NCBI GenBank assembly: GCA_965243565.1 | Contig: OZ251571.1 | Location: 62,001-126,000 of the forward strand | Direction: 5' to 3' | Length of the DNA stretch: 64,000 nucleotides | From: CBDEVH01 sp965243565 | Lineage (GTDB): Bacteria > Pseudomonadota > Gammaproteobacteria > Tethybacterales > Persebacteraceae | Shown: piece by piece, positions 37,078-46,038 of the stretch | Layout: the number at the start of each line of letters is the position of its first letter | Position numbering within the stretch: the first letter of the stretch is position 1 | Notes under the pieces: generated by a model | Seen by the model: only the letters and a program-made list of their open reading frames with translations | What the model was told of the DNA's origin: nothing | The model's database searches: none | Program-made: the position numbers and the translations under genes

Positions 37078-38028
37078 TTACTCTTTTTTTGAATGAGGTT
37101 GAAGGAACGAAAAAATAGATTGAAACAACCAACCTTTAGGGTTTACAATAAATTTTCCATGTCCGCCATAGTGCGGGCGAAGAAAAGTAATGTGCTCATT
37201 GCAGGTGGTTGATGGCAATGTATAGGCGGGAATAATGGGATCGTTTAAAGCATTAATACACAATGTCATACATTGAATTTTATCAAGAATATGAATAGCG
37301 GATGATTGCTTCCAGTAGGTTTTTGCATTTGCAAAGCCGTGAAAACGTGCGGTATAAAACTCATCAAAGGCGGCGAGGGTTTTAATGGCATGAATTTCAT
37401 CTCGACTGCCAATAATGGGAAATTGTTGCGATTTTTGCATTATTTTTTCTTTTAAGGATTTCAAAAAATAATTTGCATAGATGTATCGCCGCCAACCGTA
37501 ATCAATTTTATCAACACAAGCGGTTAAATCAAAAGGCGTACTAATGGTAACGGATTTTTGAGGTTTAAACCCATTGCTTGATGAAAGATGATGTAGCAAT
37601 GCCGATCCCCCCAAAGAAACGCCGATGGTAACCAAAGATTGATGGGGGAAATACGCCCGAATATAGTCAAGCATCCAAGCGACTTCTTTGGCATCACTGG
37701 CGTGGTAGGCACGATTTAATTTATTCATATGATTGCCACAGCTACGAAAATGAGGAATGACAACAGACCATTCTTGTTGTAAAAAATCATGTGCCAAATG
37801 CCGTATTAATTGACTTTGTGAAGAACCTTCTAAACCATGAAAGAAAACAACCAATGGTTTTTCTGCCTTGTTTTGCACAAAATCAATCGCAATTTCATCG
37901 TTGTCAGGGGTTTGAGCGAGGTGGCGTTTATAAGGAATGGTTGGGGTGTGATATAGTGGCAGAATGGTTTCGATGTGCCCACACATTAGCGAAAAAAAAT
38001 TAGTAAGGGGTCTTTGAAATGAGGGCAT
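37078..38028 (-). CDS. yheT: YheT-family alpha/beta hydrolase
   Basis: 316-aa hydrolase of the YheT/ABHD1-3 family, substrate uncertain. The oxyanion region is FFHGLEGSSQSQLIRHLA, the nucleophile is Ser138 in GVSLGGSALL, and FRSCGN and RAYHASDAKEVAWMLDY are family hallmarks. A late Asp (NALNDPIIP) and His (GGHGKFI) complete the triad. The gene ends 2 nt before the pgm start, so the two form a small operon. It is divergent from the HIT gene across 41 nt. Confidence 0.93.
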   Translation of the reverse strand: MPSFQRPLTNFFSLMCGHIETILPLYHTPTIPYKRHLAQTPDNDEIAIDFVQNKAEKPLVVFFHGLEGSSQSQLIRHLAHDFLQQEWSVVIPHFRSCGNHMNKLNRAYHASDAKEVAWMLDYIRAYFPHQSLVTIGVSLGGSALLHHLSSSNGFKPQKSVTISTPFDLTACVDKIDYGWRRYIYANYFLKSLKEKIMQKSQQFPIIGSRDEIHAIKTLAAFDEFYTARFHGFANAKTYWKQSSAIHILDKIQCMTLCINALNDPIIPAYTLPSTTCNEHITFLRPHYGGHGKFIVNPKGWLFQSIFSFLQPHSKKE

Positions 38029-38069
38029 AAAATAAAAAAATACAAATAAGTAATAAAAGAAAGGATTTT

Positions 38070-38432
38070 ATGATGAGTTATGACAAAGAAAATATTTTTG
38101 CTAAGATATTAGATGGCAGTATTGCGTGTTCTAAGATACTGGAAAGCGATTATACCGTTAGTTTTTATGACATTAACCCGCAAGCACCCAAGCATGCGTT
38201 GATTATTCCAAAAGGAGCGTATTCAAACATAACGGATTTTTCTGAAAACGCCTCAAGTGAAGAGATGGTAGATTGGGTGCAAGCCATTGGAAAAGTGGCA
38301 AAAAAAATAGGGGTGGATGAAGAGGGTTATCGCGTGTTGATTAATACGGGTAAAAACGCCTCACAAGAAGTCCCGCATTTGCACGCCCATATCGTTGGTG
38401 GCGGTTCTTTGGGAAAATGTTTTTCTTCGTAA
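38070..38432 (+). CDS. HIT-family nucleotide-binding protein
   Basis: 120-aa histidine triad protein similar to HinT, a purine nucleoside phosphoramidase. The N-terminus NIFAKILDGSIACSKI and the C-terminal triad HLHAHIVGG (103-111) are diagnostic. Two ATGs are in tandem; AAGGA lies 4 nt before the first and 7 nt before the second (38073), so the second may be the real start. A membrane-protein gene begins one base after the stop codon. Confidence 0.93.
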   Translation: MMSYDKENIFAKILDGSIACSKILESDYTVSFYDINPQAPKHALIIPKGAYSNITDFSENASSEEMVDWVQAIGKVAKKIGVDEEGYRVLINTGKNASQEVPHLHAHIVGGGSLGKCFSS

Positions 38433-38433
38433 T

Positions 38434-39006
38434 ATGAAGGTTGCAAAAAAGAGCTCCATGCTCTTTGTCTTTCGTATAGAAAAAGGGATTTCTGATATTG
38501 TTTTTTTAGCACATATAGTAGGAATAGTGGGGGAGGTGTTATGGAAAACAAAAATTAATCAATCCGATATGGTTGGCTTTATGACAATTAGCAGCCAAAT
38601 TGCCATTATTTTTTCGGTATTCTTCTTTTTTCTGTTTGGCGTGATTCATGGCTTCATTTCTATCACACCGTTTTGGAGGTCATTAATAGTATTTAACTAC
38701 GGAATAGCGTTAATATTGCTCGCAATCAGTCGTAATGATAATTACGCTTTATTGCTATTTTCTTTTATTATCGGTGTTGTGATGGCAAGGCTAATGCTCA
38801 CACCCATTGAAAAAAACCCCCGATTGGCGATTGTTTGTGCCATCGTTATATCAATATTGTTGTATATGCTGTTGTTTCGGTTATTTCCTTACAACTGGAC
38901 AGACATCGCCGCTACTGCTGTTTACGGCGGACTGTGTTTTTTAGGCGGGGTTTTTGTGAGTTTGAAAATTTGGTCTTTACAAAATATAAACAATAATAAA
39001 AAGTAA
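38434..39006 (+). CDS. Hypothetical multi-pass membrane protein
   Basis: 190 aa from ATG 38434, just after the HIT stop; Met at 38458 is another option. About five hydrophobic segments are visible, for example IAIIFSVFFFFLFGVIHGF, YALLLFSFIIGVVMA and YGGLCFLGGVFVSL. No family motif is recognised. The 3' end overlaps the convergent ctaE by 30 nt. It may be co-transcribed with the HIT gene. Confidence 0.7.
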   Translation: MKVAKKSSMLFVFRIEKGISDIVFLAHIVGIVGEVLWKTKINQSDMVGFMTISSQIAIIFSVFFFFLFGVIHGFISITPFWRSLIVFNYGIALILLAISRNDNYALLLFSFIIGVVMARLMLTPIEKNPRLAIVCAIVISILLYMLLFRLFPYNWTDIAATAVYGGLCFLGGVFVSLKIWSLQNINNNKK

Positions 39007-39837
39007 GAGCCAAACGACATCAACAAAGTGCCAGTACCAAGCCACTGCTTCAAAACCAAAATGGTGCGTCGGTTTAAAATGTCCCAACAAACATCTAACA
39101 AAAATAACGATTAAACAAATAGTGCCAATGGTAACATGTAAGCCATGAAAGCCGGTTAACATGAAAAAGGTAGAACCATAAATGCCACTATCAAGGCGTA
39201 AGTTTAATTGTTGGTAGGCTTCGGCATATTCTTCAGCTTGTAAAATAAGAAAGACAACGCCCAATAAAATGGTGATTAATAATCCGATATTAAGTTGTTT
39301 GCGCTTGTTGTCGATTAATGCGTGATGTGCCCATGTAACGGTAACACTGGAGGTCATTAGGATAATGGTGTTGTAAAGTGGTGCATGCCAAGGCGAAATG
39401 GTTTGAAACGGCTCGGTAAAGTAAGGACCAGCCGTGGGCCAGACTGCCTCAAAATTAGGCCACAACAGTTTGCTATCAACAGACGCTAAGTCAGGCACTG
39501 ACAGTATACGAGCGTAAAAAAGCGCACCAAAGAAGGCGGCAAAAAACATGACTTCTGAAAAAATAAACCAACCCATTCCCCAACGAAAAGAGGTATCTTC
39601 CCATTTTTGATAACTACCTCCTTCGCTTTCTACTGCCACATCTCGCCACCAGCCATACATGGTATAAAAAGTTGATAATAGACCTACGACAAAAACGATT
39701 GTGCCGTAGTCGAAGCCGTTAAACATCAGGATAAATCCGCTCATAACGAAAAGCAATGCCAAAGAACAATAAATGGGCCAATAGGAGTTGTTGGGAACGA
39801 AGTAACTGTGACCGGAAGGGGGTAAGGAATGACTCAT
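38977..39837 (-). CDS. ctaE: Cytochrome c oxidase subunit III
   Basis: Inner-membrane subunit III of the aa3 oxidase, needed for stable turnover. 286 aa with about seven membrane helices. Motifs: RWGMGWFIFSEVMFFAAFFGA (quoted in part: GWFIFSEVMFFAAFFGA), GSTFFMLTGFHGLHVTIGT and the C-terminal WYWHFVDVVWLLLF. It is the last gene of ctaG-DUF2970-ctaE, separate from ctaD. Its 3' end overlaps the opposing membrane-protein gene by 30 nt. Confidence 0.97.
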   Translation of the reverse strand: MSHSLPPSGHSYFVPNNSYWPIYCSLALLFVMSGFILMFNGFDYGTIVFVVGLLSTFYTMYGWWRDVAVESEGGSYQKWEDTSFRWGMGWFIFSEVMFFAAFFGALFYARILSVPDLASVDSKLLWPNFEAVWPTAGPYFTEPFQTISPWHAPLYNTIILMTSSVTVTWAHHALIDNKRKQLNIGLLITILLGVVFLILQAEEYAEAYQQLNLRLDSGIYGSTFFMLTGFHGLHVTIGTICLIVIFVRCLLGHFKPTHHFGFEAVAWYWHFVDVVWLLLFIIVYIL

Positions 39838-39861
39838 AATAATTTATTTAAAGGAAGGATA

Positions 39862-40044
39862 TTACTCAACGATGAATTTTACAATATTAAGTAGTAAACA
39901 GACAAATACGATGACACAAATTACGCCTATAATTAATATGCGTAAGGGATGAATGTTCGATTCATCTGACTGGGCACTTTGATTTTTACGAATACCGACA
40001 AACCCAGATAATACCGCTTTTAGTGCACGAATATTTTCTTTCAT
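39862..40044 (-). CDS. DUF2970 small membrane protein
   Basis: 60 aa. The N-terminal ALKAVLSGFVGIRK stretch is the DUF2970 signature and a single helix (ILIIGVICVIVFVCLLL) follows. In beta- and gammaproteobacteria this small gene commonly sits between ctaG and ctaE, exactly as here (3 nt after ctaG, 24 nt before ctaE). Its role in oxidase assembly is not established. Confidence 0.85.
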   Translation of the reverse strand: MKENIRALKAVLSGFVGIRKNQSAQSDESNIHPLRILIIGVICVIVFVCLLLNIVKFIVE

Positions 40045-40047
40045 GAG

Positions 40048-40587
40048 TTAAGAAGAGCCGGTGCCTTCGACCTCAAAAAAGGCATAAGACAAAGAAAGCG
40101 TTTTAATGTCTTTGGGAATGGTTGAATCGATAATAAAAACAACCGGTGCTTCGATGGTTTCGTTGGCTTGTAATTTTAATTGTTCAAAACAAAAACATTG
40201 AATTTTTTTAAACCACTTATCGCCGCGGGCAGGACTAAATGAAGGGACAGCTTGTCCGTAAAGCGGTTTAGACGATAAATTTTTAATCGTGTAGATGACA
40301 CTGTATGTTTGCCCTGCTTTAAGGTTTACCAGCGCGATATTTGGTTTCATGCTAACCAAGCCCTGACTGGTGGTAATAAATTCAGTGCGTATTTCTCTGT
40401 CGCTAATGGTGGTTATATTGTCAATGTCATCGGCGGGGTTGAGTAAATTGCGAATACCGGTTGCCTCGCAAAACTTTTCGTATAGTGGTACCATGCCATA
40501 GCCAAAACAGAACATTAATAGGGTTAAAACAATGAGCTTTTTTGCGATATGTTTGTTTGTGGCGGCGATTGTTGTCGGTGAGGTCAC
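40048..40587 (-). CDS. ctaG: Cytochrome c oxidase assembly protein CtaG/Cox11
   Basis: Membrane-anchored copper chaperone that delivers CuB to subunit I. 179 aa from GTG 40587; a TTG at 40617 gives a longer form, and neither has a clear ribosome site. One N-terminal helix (LIVLTLLMFCFGYGMVPLY) is followed by YEKFCEATGI. The copper-site CFCFEQ motif, the conserved FSPARGDKWFKKIQC block and VVFIID follow. The protein acts on CtaD, which lies 16 kb away. Confidence 0.93.
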   Translation of the reverse strand: MTSPTTIAATNKHIAKKLIVLTLLMFCFGYGMVPLYEKFCEATGIRNLLNPADDIDNITTISDREIRTEFITTSQGLVSMKPNIALVNLKAGQTYSVIYTIKNLSSKPLYGQAVPSFSPARGDKWFKKIQCFCFEQLKLQANETIEAPVVFIIDSTIPKDIKTLSLSYAFFEVEGTGSS

Positions 40588-40662
40588 GATGTATAGCGAA
40601 AATAAATAGTAATACAAAAAAAGAAAAGAGTTACAGTAAATAAGCCAAAGGCAATAAGGTAT

Positions 40663-41160
40663 TTATTCACTTTGATTTTTTAATGTCTTAAGTAATGCAG
40701 GTACTTGATTGGGTGTTACGTTTTCAAACATTTTTTCATTGTTGACAATAATGGCCGGTGCGCCGCTACATGCACCAAAACATTCCCCTTCTTTTAGCGT
40801 CCATTCATTGTCTTTAGTGGTTTCTCCAAAACCAATGCCCAATTCTTTTTTTAGGGCATTGGCTGTTTTTTCGGCACCCATTAACAAACAAGGCAGATTG
40901 GTGCAAAGGCATAACTTGTTACGCCCCACGGGCTTGAGTTCGTACATATTGTAAAAAGTAGCGACTTCGTAGGCACGAATGGCAGGAATAATGAGGTAAT
41001 CGGCAACGGAGTTGATTAAATCATTGTCGAGGTAGCCGCCGTTTTCTTTTTGTACGATTCTTAGGGCACTCATAACGGCTGATGCTTGCTTGCCTTGAGG
41101 ATATTTGGCAATTTCTTTGTCGATGAGTTGAGCAGATGCGTCGGATAGTTTGGTAGTCAT
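40663..41160 (-). CDS. nuoE: NADH-quinone oxidoreductase subunit E
   Basis: 24-kDa subunit of NDH-1 holding a 2Fe-2S cluster. 165 aa. The cluster ligands are Cys86 and Cys91 (CTNLPC) and Cys127 and Cys131 (GECFGACSGAP). AYEVATFYNMYELKPVG is the conserved thioredoxin-fold core. It overlaps nuoD by 4 nt. The gene that normally follows, nuoF, is absent: the next gene is ctaG. Confidence 0.97.
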   Translation of the reverse strand: MTTKLSDASAQLIDKEIAKYPQGKQASAVMSALRIVQKENGGYLDNDLINSVADYLIIPAIRAYEVATFYNMYELKPVGRNKLCLCTNLPCLLMGAEKTANALKKELGIGFGETTKDNEWTLKEGECFGACSGAPAIIVNNEKMFENVTPNQVPALLKTLKNQSE

Positions 41161-42410
41161 CGATCAATTTCTCCGAAAACGATGTCCATGGTACCGATAA
41201 TGGCGACAACATCGGCAATCATGTGGCCCTTTGCCATTTTGTTCATGGCTGCAAGGTGAGCAAATCCGGGCGCGCGAATTTTTAGACGATAGGGTTTATT
41301 GGCACCGTCTGAAGCGAGATAAATACCAAATTCGCCTTTGGGGTGTTCAATGGCTGTATAGACTTCACCTGCTGGTAGATGCATGCCTTCGGTAAATAAT
41401 TTGAAGTGGTGAATGAGCTCTTCCATATTGGTTTTCATGCTCTCACGGTTTGGGGGTGATATTTTGTGATTATCGACAATAACTGGTCCGGGGTTTTTGC
41501 GCAACCATTCGACGCATTGTTTAATAATTTTGTTGGATTCTCTCATTTCGACCATACGTACGAGATAACGATCGTAACAGTCGCCATTAACACCAACAGG
41601 AATGTCGAAATCCATGCGGTCGTAAACCTCATAAGGTTGTTTTTTGCGTAAATCCCATTCGACACCACTGCCTCGCAGCATTGGCCCAGTAAAACCCCAG
41701 GCAATGGCTTCATCTGGCGTAATAACACCGATGCCCACCGTGCGTTGTTTCCAGATGCGGTTGTCTGTTAGTAAGGTTTCGTATTCGTCCACACAAGCAG
41801 GAAATCGACTACAAAAATCATCAATAAAATCGAGCATAGAGCCTTGGCGATTTTTATTTAGTTTTTCTATCTGCTTTTTATTTTTAAATTTGGATGCCTT
41901 ATATTGTGGCATTTTGTTAGGTAGGTCGCGATAGACCCCACCCGGACGATAGTAGGCAGCATGCAAACGTGCGCCTGAAACGGCTTCGTAGCAATCCATG
42001 AGGTCTTCGCGCTCACGAAAAGCGTAAAGAAACATTGACATCGCACCGACATCAAGGGCGTGGGCTCCAATCCATAGTAAGTGGTTGAGTATGCGCGTTA
42101 TTTCATCAAACATAACCCGAATATATTGTGCGCGTAAGGGGGGGGTAATTCCCGCTAATTTTTCGATGGCTAAAACATAGGCATGTTCGTTGCACATCAT
42201 TGATACATAATCAAGCCTATCCATATAAGGCAGTGATTGCATATAAATTTTATGTTCGGCTAGTTTTTCGGTGGCACGATGTAAAAGTCCGATATGTGGG
42301 TCGGCGTGTTCGACGACTTCGCCGTCTAATTCGAGTACCAAGCGTAAAACACCGTGTGCCGCCGGATGTTGCGGGCCAAAATTCATAGTGTAATTGCGAA
42401 TTTCAGCCAT
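41157..42410 (-). CDS. nuoD: NADH-quinone oxidoreductase subunit D
   Basis: 49-kDa subunit of the NDH-1 peripheral arm, lining the quinone site. 417 aa. Motifs: NFGPQHPAAHGVLRLVLELDGE (quoted in part: NFGPQHPAAHGVLRLVLEL), HIGLLHRATEKLAE, LPYMDRLDYVSMMCNEHAY and the C-terminal DIVFGEIDR. It shares one base with nuoC and 4 nt with nuoE, so the three are tightly coupled. Confidence 0.98.
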   Translation of the reverse strand: MAEIRNYTMNFGPQHPAAHGVLRLVLELDGEVVEHADPHIGLLHRATEKLAEHKIYMQSLPYMDRLDYVSMMCNEHAYVLAIEKLAGITPPLRAQYIRVMFDEITRILNHLLWIGAHALDVGAMSMFLYAFREREDLMDCYEAVSGARLHAAYYRPGGVYRDLPNKMPQYKASKFKNKKQIEKLNKNRQGSMLDFIDDFCSRFPACVDEYETLLTDNRIWKQRTVGIGVITPDEAIAWGFTGPMLRGSGVEWDLRKKQPYEVYDRMDFDIPVGVNGDCYDRYLVRMVEMRESNKIIKQCVEWLRKNPGPVIVDNHKISPPNRESMKTNMEELIHHFKLFTEGMHLPAGEVYTAIEHPKGEFGIYLASDGANKPYRLKIRAPGFAHLAAMNKMAKGHMIADVVAIIGTMDIVFGEIDR

Positions 42411-42997
42411 TAGATTGTCTCTTTGCCAAAGGATTCTTCACGCACAGTACGAGGCGTAATCTCGCGTGGTTCAATAGAAACAGGTTGATAAATAACTCTT
42501 TTTTGTTCAGGGTCATAACGCATTTCAACATGCCCTGATAGCGGAAAATCTTTGCGAAACGGATGCCCGACAAAGCCATAGTCGGTTAGCAGACGGCGCA
42601 AATCTTCATGTCCTTCAAAAATAATACCAAATAAATCAAACGCTTCACGCTCAAACCAATTGGCAGCAGGCCAAAGAGTGGTTACTGTTTGTAAACACGG
42701 AAAATCATCATCAGGACAAAACACCCGAACACGCAAGCGCAGGTTTCTTTCAATGGAAAGAAAATGGTAATTGACGGCGAATCTCGTCCCTGTGTAGTTG
42801 TGGTAAGTAGAATAGTCAATACCAGCGATGTCAATTAATAATGAAAATTTAAAATCATTACGTAAAGCCGTAAAACAACCCATCATTTTTTCGGCTGGGA
42901 CAACCAATGTGATTTCAGCCAAAGCGTGCGTTATTACAAACCCATCGGCAGAAGAAAAGTGTTCTTCTAGCTGTTCTTTCAAAAAAATTTCTGACAT
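42410..42997 (-). CDS. nuoC: NADH-quinone oxidoreductase subunit C
   Basis: 30-kDa subunit of the NDH-1 peripheral arm. 195 aa. The conserved block is WFEREAFDLFGIIFEGHEDLRRLLTDYGFVGHPFRKDFPL, quoted in part (EREAFDLFGIIFEGH). C-terminal RVIYQPVSIEPRE is also typical. No nuoA or nuoB lies upstream; instead a 112-nt gap separates it from divergent trpA, so a promoter for nuoCDE should lie in that gap. The island holds only three of the usual thirteen to fourteen nuo genes. Confidence 0.97.
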   Translation of the reverse strand: MSEIFLKEQLEEHFSSADGFVITHALAEITLVVPAEKMMGCFTALRNDFKFSLLIDIAGIDYSTYHNYTGTRFAVNYHFLSIERNLRLRVRVFCPDDDFPCLQTVTTLWPAANWFEREAFDLFGIIFEGHEDLRRLLTDYGFVGHPFRKDFPLSGHVEMRYDPEQKRVIYQPVSIEPREITPRTVREESFGKETI

Positions 42998-43112
42998 AGC
43001 TGAATTTTATCATTCTTATGGCACGTAAGCGTTTTTAAAATAGTGCAGACGTCGTGTAAAAGTAATGCATAATTGGTAGCAATAAAGGCTAATCTCGTGA
43101 GATAATTGCGTG

Positions 43113-43934
43113 ATGTCAAAAATTGCCAGTACTTTTCAGAATAAAAATAAAGAAGCGTTGCTTGTTCCCTTTGTAACAGCAGGCTTTCCTCGTTTGCAAT
43201 CGACGGTAGAAATAATGCACCAAATCGCTCAATCAGGTGGCGATATTATCGAATTAGGGGTTCCATTTTCGGACCCGATGGCGGATGGTCCTGTTATTCA
43301 ACGTGCCAACGAACGAGCACTAAAAAACGGCGTTACTTTGGATTGGATTATTGAACAAGTCGCTATTTTTCGTCAAATTGATTCCACTACACCAGTTGTA
43401 CTAATGGGTTATGCCAATTCTTTTTACCGCATGGGCATGAGCGTATTTTTAACAAAAGCAAAAGAAGTTGCCATTGATGGCGTTATTATCGTTGATTTAT
43501 CCGATGTCGATAGAGCGCGCTGGCAGCCTGATTATAAAGCCAGTGGGATAGATATTATTTCGCTTATTGCGCCCACCACATCAGCAGAACGAATCGACAA
43601 TATTGTAAAAAATGCCGATGGTTTTTTGTACTATATATCGCTTAGAGGTGTTACTGGAGCCGCCAATTTACGGGTTGAGCAGATTGACAAAGAGGTTAAA
43701 GCCATTAAACAAAAAACGTCGATTCCGTTGGCGGTTGGTTTTGGTGTGCGTGAACCTAAGCAGGCCGCTGAGCTAGCCACGATTGTTGATGGGGTTGTGA
43801 TAGGTAGCCGTTTGATAGAATTAGCAGAGGCCAATGAAGATGACTGTGCTACAGTGATAGGGCGGTTTATTGGTGAAGTGAGTGCTGAATTGGAAAAAAA
43901 TGAGCTGGTTATCAGAAATACTACCTGGATTTAA
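43113..43934 (+). CDS. trpA: Tryptophan synthase alpha subunit
   Basis: Cleaves indole-3-glycerol phosphate to indole for the beta subunit. 273 aa from ATG 43113 (a GTG codon directly precedes it). The catalytic Glu47 (IIELGVPFSDP) and Asp58 (MADGP) match the family pair. ISLRGVTGA and the phosphate-binding VGFGVREPKQA are present. VDLSDVDRARW replaces the usual acidic loop-6 lead-in, a mild divergence. trpB is not upstream, unlike most genomes. It overlaps accD by 35 nt. Confidence 0.96.
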   Translation: MSKIASTFQNKNKEALLVPFVTAGFPRLQSTVEIMHQIAQSGGDIIELGVPFSDPMADGPVIQRANERALKNGVTLDWIIEQVAIFRQIDSTTPVVLMGYANSFYRMGMSVFLTKAKEVAIDGVIIVDLSDVDRARWQPDYKASGIDIISLIAPTTSAERIDNIVKNADGFLYYISLRGVTGAANLRVEQIDKEVKAIKQKTSIPLAVGFGVREPKQAAELATIVDGVVIGSRLIELAEANEDDCATVIGRFIGEVSAELEKNELVIRNTTWI

Positions 43935-44751
43935 AAAGAAAGCGCAGGCGAAGGACAGCCGTATTCCTGAAGACCTTTGGGAAAAATGTGCACAGTGTGG
44001 TGCTACTAATTACACGGTTGAAATGGAAAAAACAAAATATGTTTGTCCTCGTTGTGACTACCATAAACGTATAAACGTTACTCAACGCGTATCAGTCACT
44101 TTTGATGTGGACTCGCCTGTCGAAGAAATAGGCTCTAATATTCGTAGTATTGATGTCATTAAATTTAATGATGGTCAATCTTATGACGAAAAACTAAATA
44201 AAAAACAAAACGGCGATGCCCGCAAAGAAGCAGCACATGTGTATTATGGAAATATAAAACAAACGCCTATTGTTGCTTTTATTTTTGATTTTTCATTTAT
44301 GGGTGGTTCAATGGGCAGTGTGGTTGGCGAGCGTTTTGTTAAAGGGGTTAATAAAGCAATTGAAATGAAAGTGCCTTTTGTTACGTTTTCTGCTTCAGGT
44401 GGTGCACGAATGCAAGAAGGGCTTTTATCGCTTTTTCAGATGGGAAAAACCACATCGGCTTTGTCACGGCTTTCGCGTGTTGGGCTTCCTCATATTAGTA
44501 TATTAACTGATCCAACCACCGGCGGTGTGGCTGCCAGCTATGCTTTAATAGGTGATGTTATCGTGGCTGAGCCAAACGCACTCATTGGCTTTGCAGGACC
44601 TCGCGTTATCCAAGAGACAGTGAGAGAAAAACTGCCTGAAGGGTTTCAACGAAGTCAATTTTTATATGACCATGGCGCAATTGATATTATTTGTGACCGA
44701 CGGGAATTAAGGGATAAACTCCATACTCTATTTGAATTACTAAAAAAATAA
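43900..44751 (+). CDS. accD: Acetyl-CoA carboxylase carboxyltransferase beta subunit
   Basis: Transfers carboxyl from biotin to acetyl-CoA, starting fatty acid synthesis. 283 aa from ATG 43900; an in-frame GTG at 43882 would lengthen it. The N-terminal zinc ribbon is CAQC...CPRC. SASGGARMQEGLLSLFQM and TDPTTGGVAASYA are the carboxyltransferase hallmarks. It lies inside trpA's 3' end by 35 nt and 33 nt before folC, the usual accD-folC order. Confidence 0.97.
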   Translation: MSWLSEILPGFKKKAQAKDSRIPEDLWEKCAQCGATNYTVEMEKTKYVCPRCDYHKRINVTQRVSVTFDVDSPVEEIGSNIRSIDVIKFNDGQSYDEKLNKKQNGDARKEAAHVYYGNIKQTPIVAFIFDFSFMGGSMGSVVGERFVKGVNKAIEMKVPFVTFSASGGARMQEGLLSLFQMGKTTSALSRLSRVGLPHISILTDPTTGGVAASYALIGDVIVAEPNALIGFAGPRVIQETVREKLPEGFQRSQFLYDHGAIDIICDRRELRDKLHTLFELLKK

Positions 44752-44784
44752 AGCCATGCAAACAGACGTAAAGAGCAAAGACCA

Positions 44785-46038
44785 ATGAGTTTGCTTTTTG
44801 TCAGCGAATCAGAACAATGGGTAATTGACAATGCAGGCCTACCCTCTGTTATTGATTTAGGCTTGGATCAAGTTCGGCGAATTACCGACAAAATGAACTT
44901 GGGACAATCGCTTTCTGTTATTGCTATTGGTGGTACCAATGGCAAGGGTTCGGTAGGAAAAATGGTAGCCGATATTCTGACGGCAGCAGGACATCGAGTC
45001 GGTCACTATACATCGCCGCATGTCAGTTCGTTTTTTGAGCGAATTTGTATCAATGGCGAACAAGCAAAAAATGCTCAATTTTTACAGTCGTTACAAGCTG
45101 TGACCGAGCAATCTGCAAAAGGTGAGATCACTTACTTTGAAATGCTAACGCTGGCGGCGGTTCATTATTTTGAAGCAGAAAAATGCGATGTGGCGATAAT
45201 GGAGGTTGGCTTGGGCGGGCGTTTGGATGCTGTTAATGTCTTTGACTCTATAGCGACGGTTATTACCAATATTGCGATGGATCACATGGAATTTTTGGGT
45301 AATACACGAGATAAAATAGCCATTGAAAAAGCCGGCATTTGTCGGCGAGATAAACCTGTTATCATTGGTGATAAAAAACCACCCGCCGCATTATTGGCGA
45401 TGGTCGAAAAAATAGGTGCGTCTGTATTTTGCATTGGCAAGGATTTTAAAACCACCGATAATTTAAGCAATCGCAGTTGGCATTACCAAGGTATCTCGCG
45501 ACAGTTATATAATTTAAACAAACCATCAATACAAGGCAAACATCAAATTAATAATGCCGCCTGTGCGTTGGCATTGTTAGAAAGTATCAATAAACAATGG
45601 TGGCCCGGCGTGGGTTGTATTCGTGCGGGGTTTCATTCGGCCTTTTTACTGGGGCGTACACAGGTATTGGCAGGCAAGCCTGCGGTTGTTTTGGATGTGG
45701 CGCATAATGTGGCAGCGGCAAAAGTATTAGATGATTTTTTATTATCGATGGGATTGTTTTCTATCACTCGGGCACTAATAGGGATACGTGCTGATAAGGA
45801 TTTTTTTGGTTTTGTTGACACGATGTTCGGTAGAATAGATGAATGGTATATTGGCGATATTGATAATGGGGTATGCAAACAAACACTTTCGAAATATCTT
45901 GAGCAAAAAGGTGGACGGGTCCAATGTTTTTCATCGGTTAAAGAAGCTGCAAAAAAAATCCACGAAGTTAGCCGTGAGGATGATAGAATTGTGATAACAG
46001 GTTCATTTTTAACAGTGGCAGAATTTTTACAAAAATGA
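44785..46038 (+). CDS. folC: Dihydrofolate synthase/folylpolyglutamate synthase
   Basis: Adds glutamate to dihydropteroate and to folates. 417 aa. The ATP loop is GGTNGKGS (49-56). TSPHVSSFFERICING, EVGLGGRLDAVNVFD, DHMEFLGNTRDKIAIEKAGI (20 residues) and GKHQINNAACALALLE are the family blocks. VLDVAHNVAAAKVL begins the C-terminal domain; the usual His after DxAHN is present. The stop overlaps the SPOR gene by 4 nt. Confidence 0.96.
   Translation: MSLLFVSESEQWVIDNAGLPSVIDLGLDQVRRITDKMNLGQSLSVIAIGGTNGKGSVGKMVADILTAAGHRVGHYTSPHVSSFFERICINGEQAKNAQFLQSLQAVTEQSAKGEITYFEMLTLAAVHYFEAEKCDVAIMEVGLGGRLDAVNVFDSIATVITNIAMDHMEFLGNTRDKIAIEKAGICRRDKPVIIGDKKPPAALLAMVEKIGASVFCIGKDFKTTDNLSNRSWHYQGISRQLYNLNKPSIQGKHQINNAACALALLESINKQWWPGVGCIRAGFHSAFLLGRTQVLAGKPAVVLDVAHNVAAAKVLDDFLLSMGLFSITRALIGIRADKDFFGFVDTMFGRIDEWYIGDIDNGVCKQTLSKYLEQKGGRVQCFSSVKEAAKKIHEVSREDDRIVITGSFLTVAEFLQK

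Noticed and set aside
42998..43109. A firm promoter for nuoC or trpA in the 112-nt divergent gap
   Set aside because: A CATAAT occurs near 43070 but no matching -35; too weak to report.
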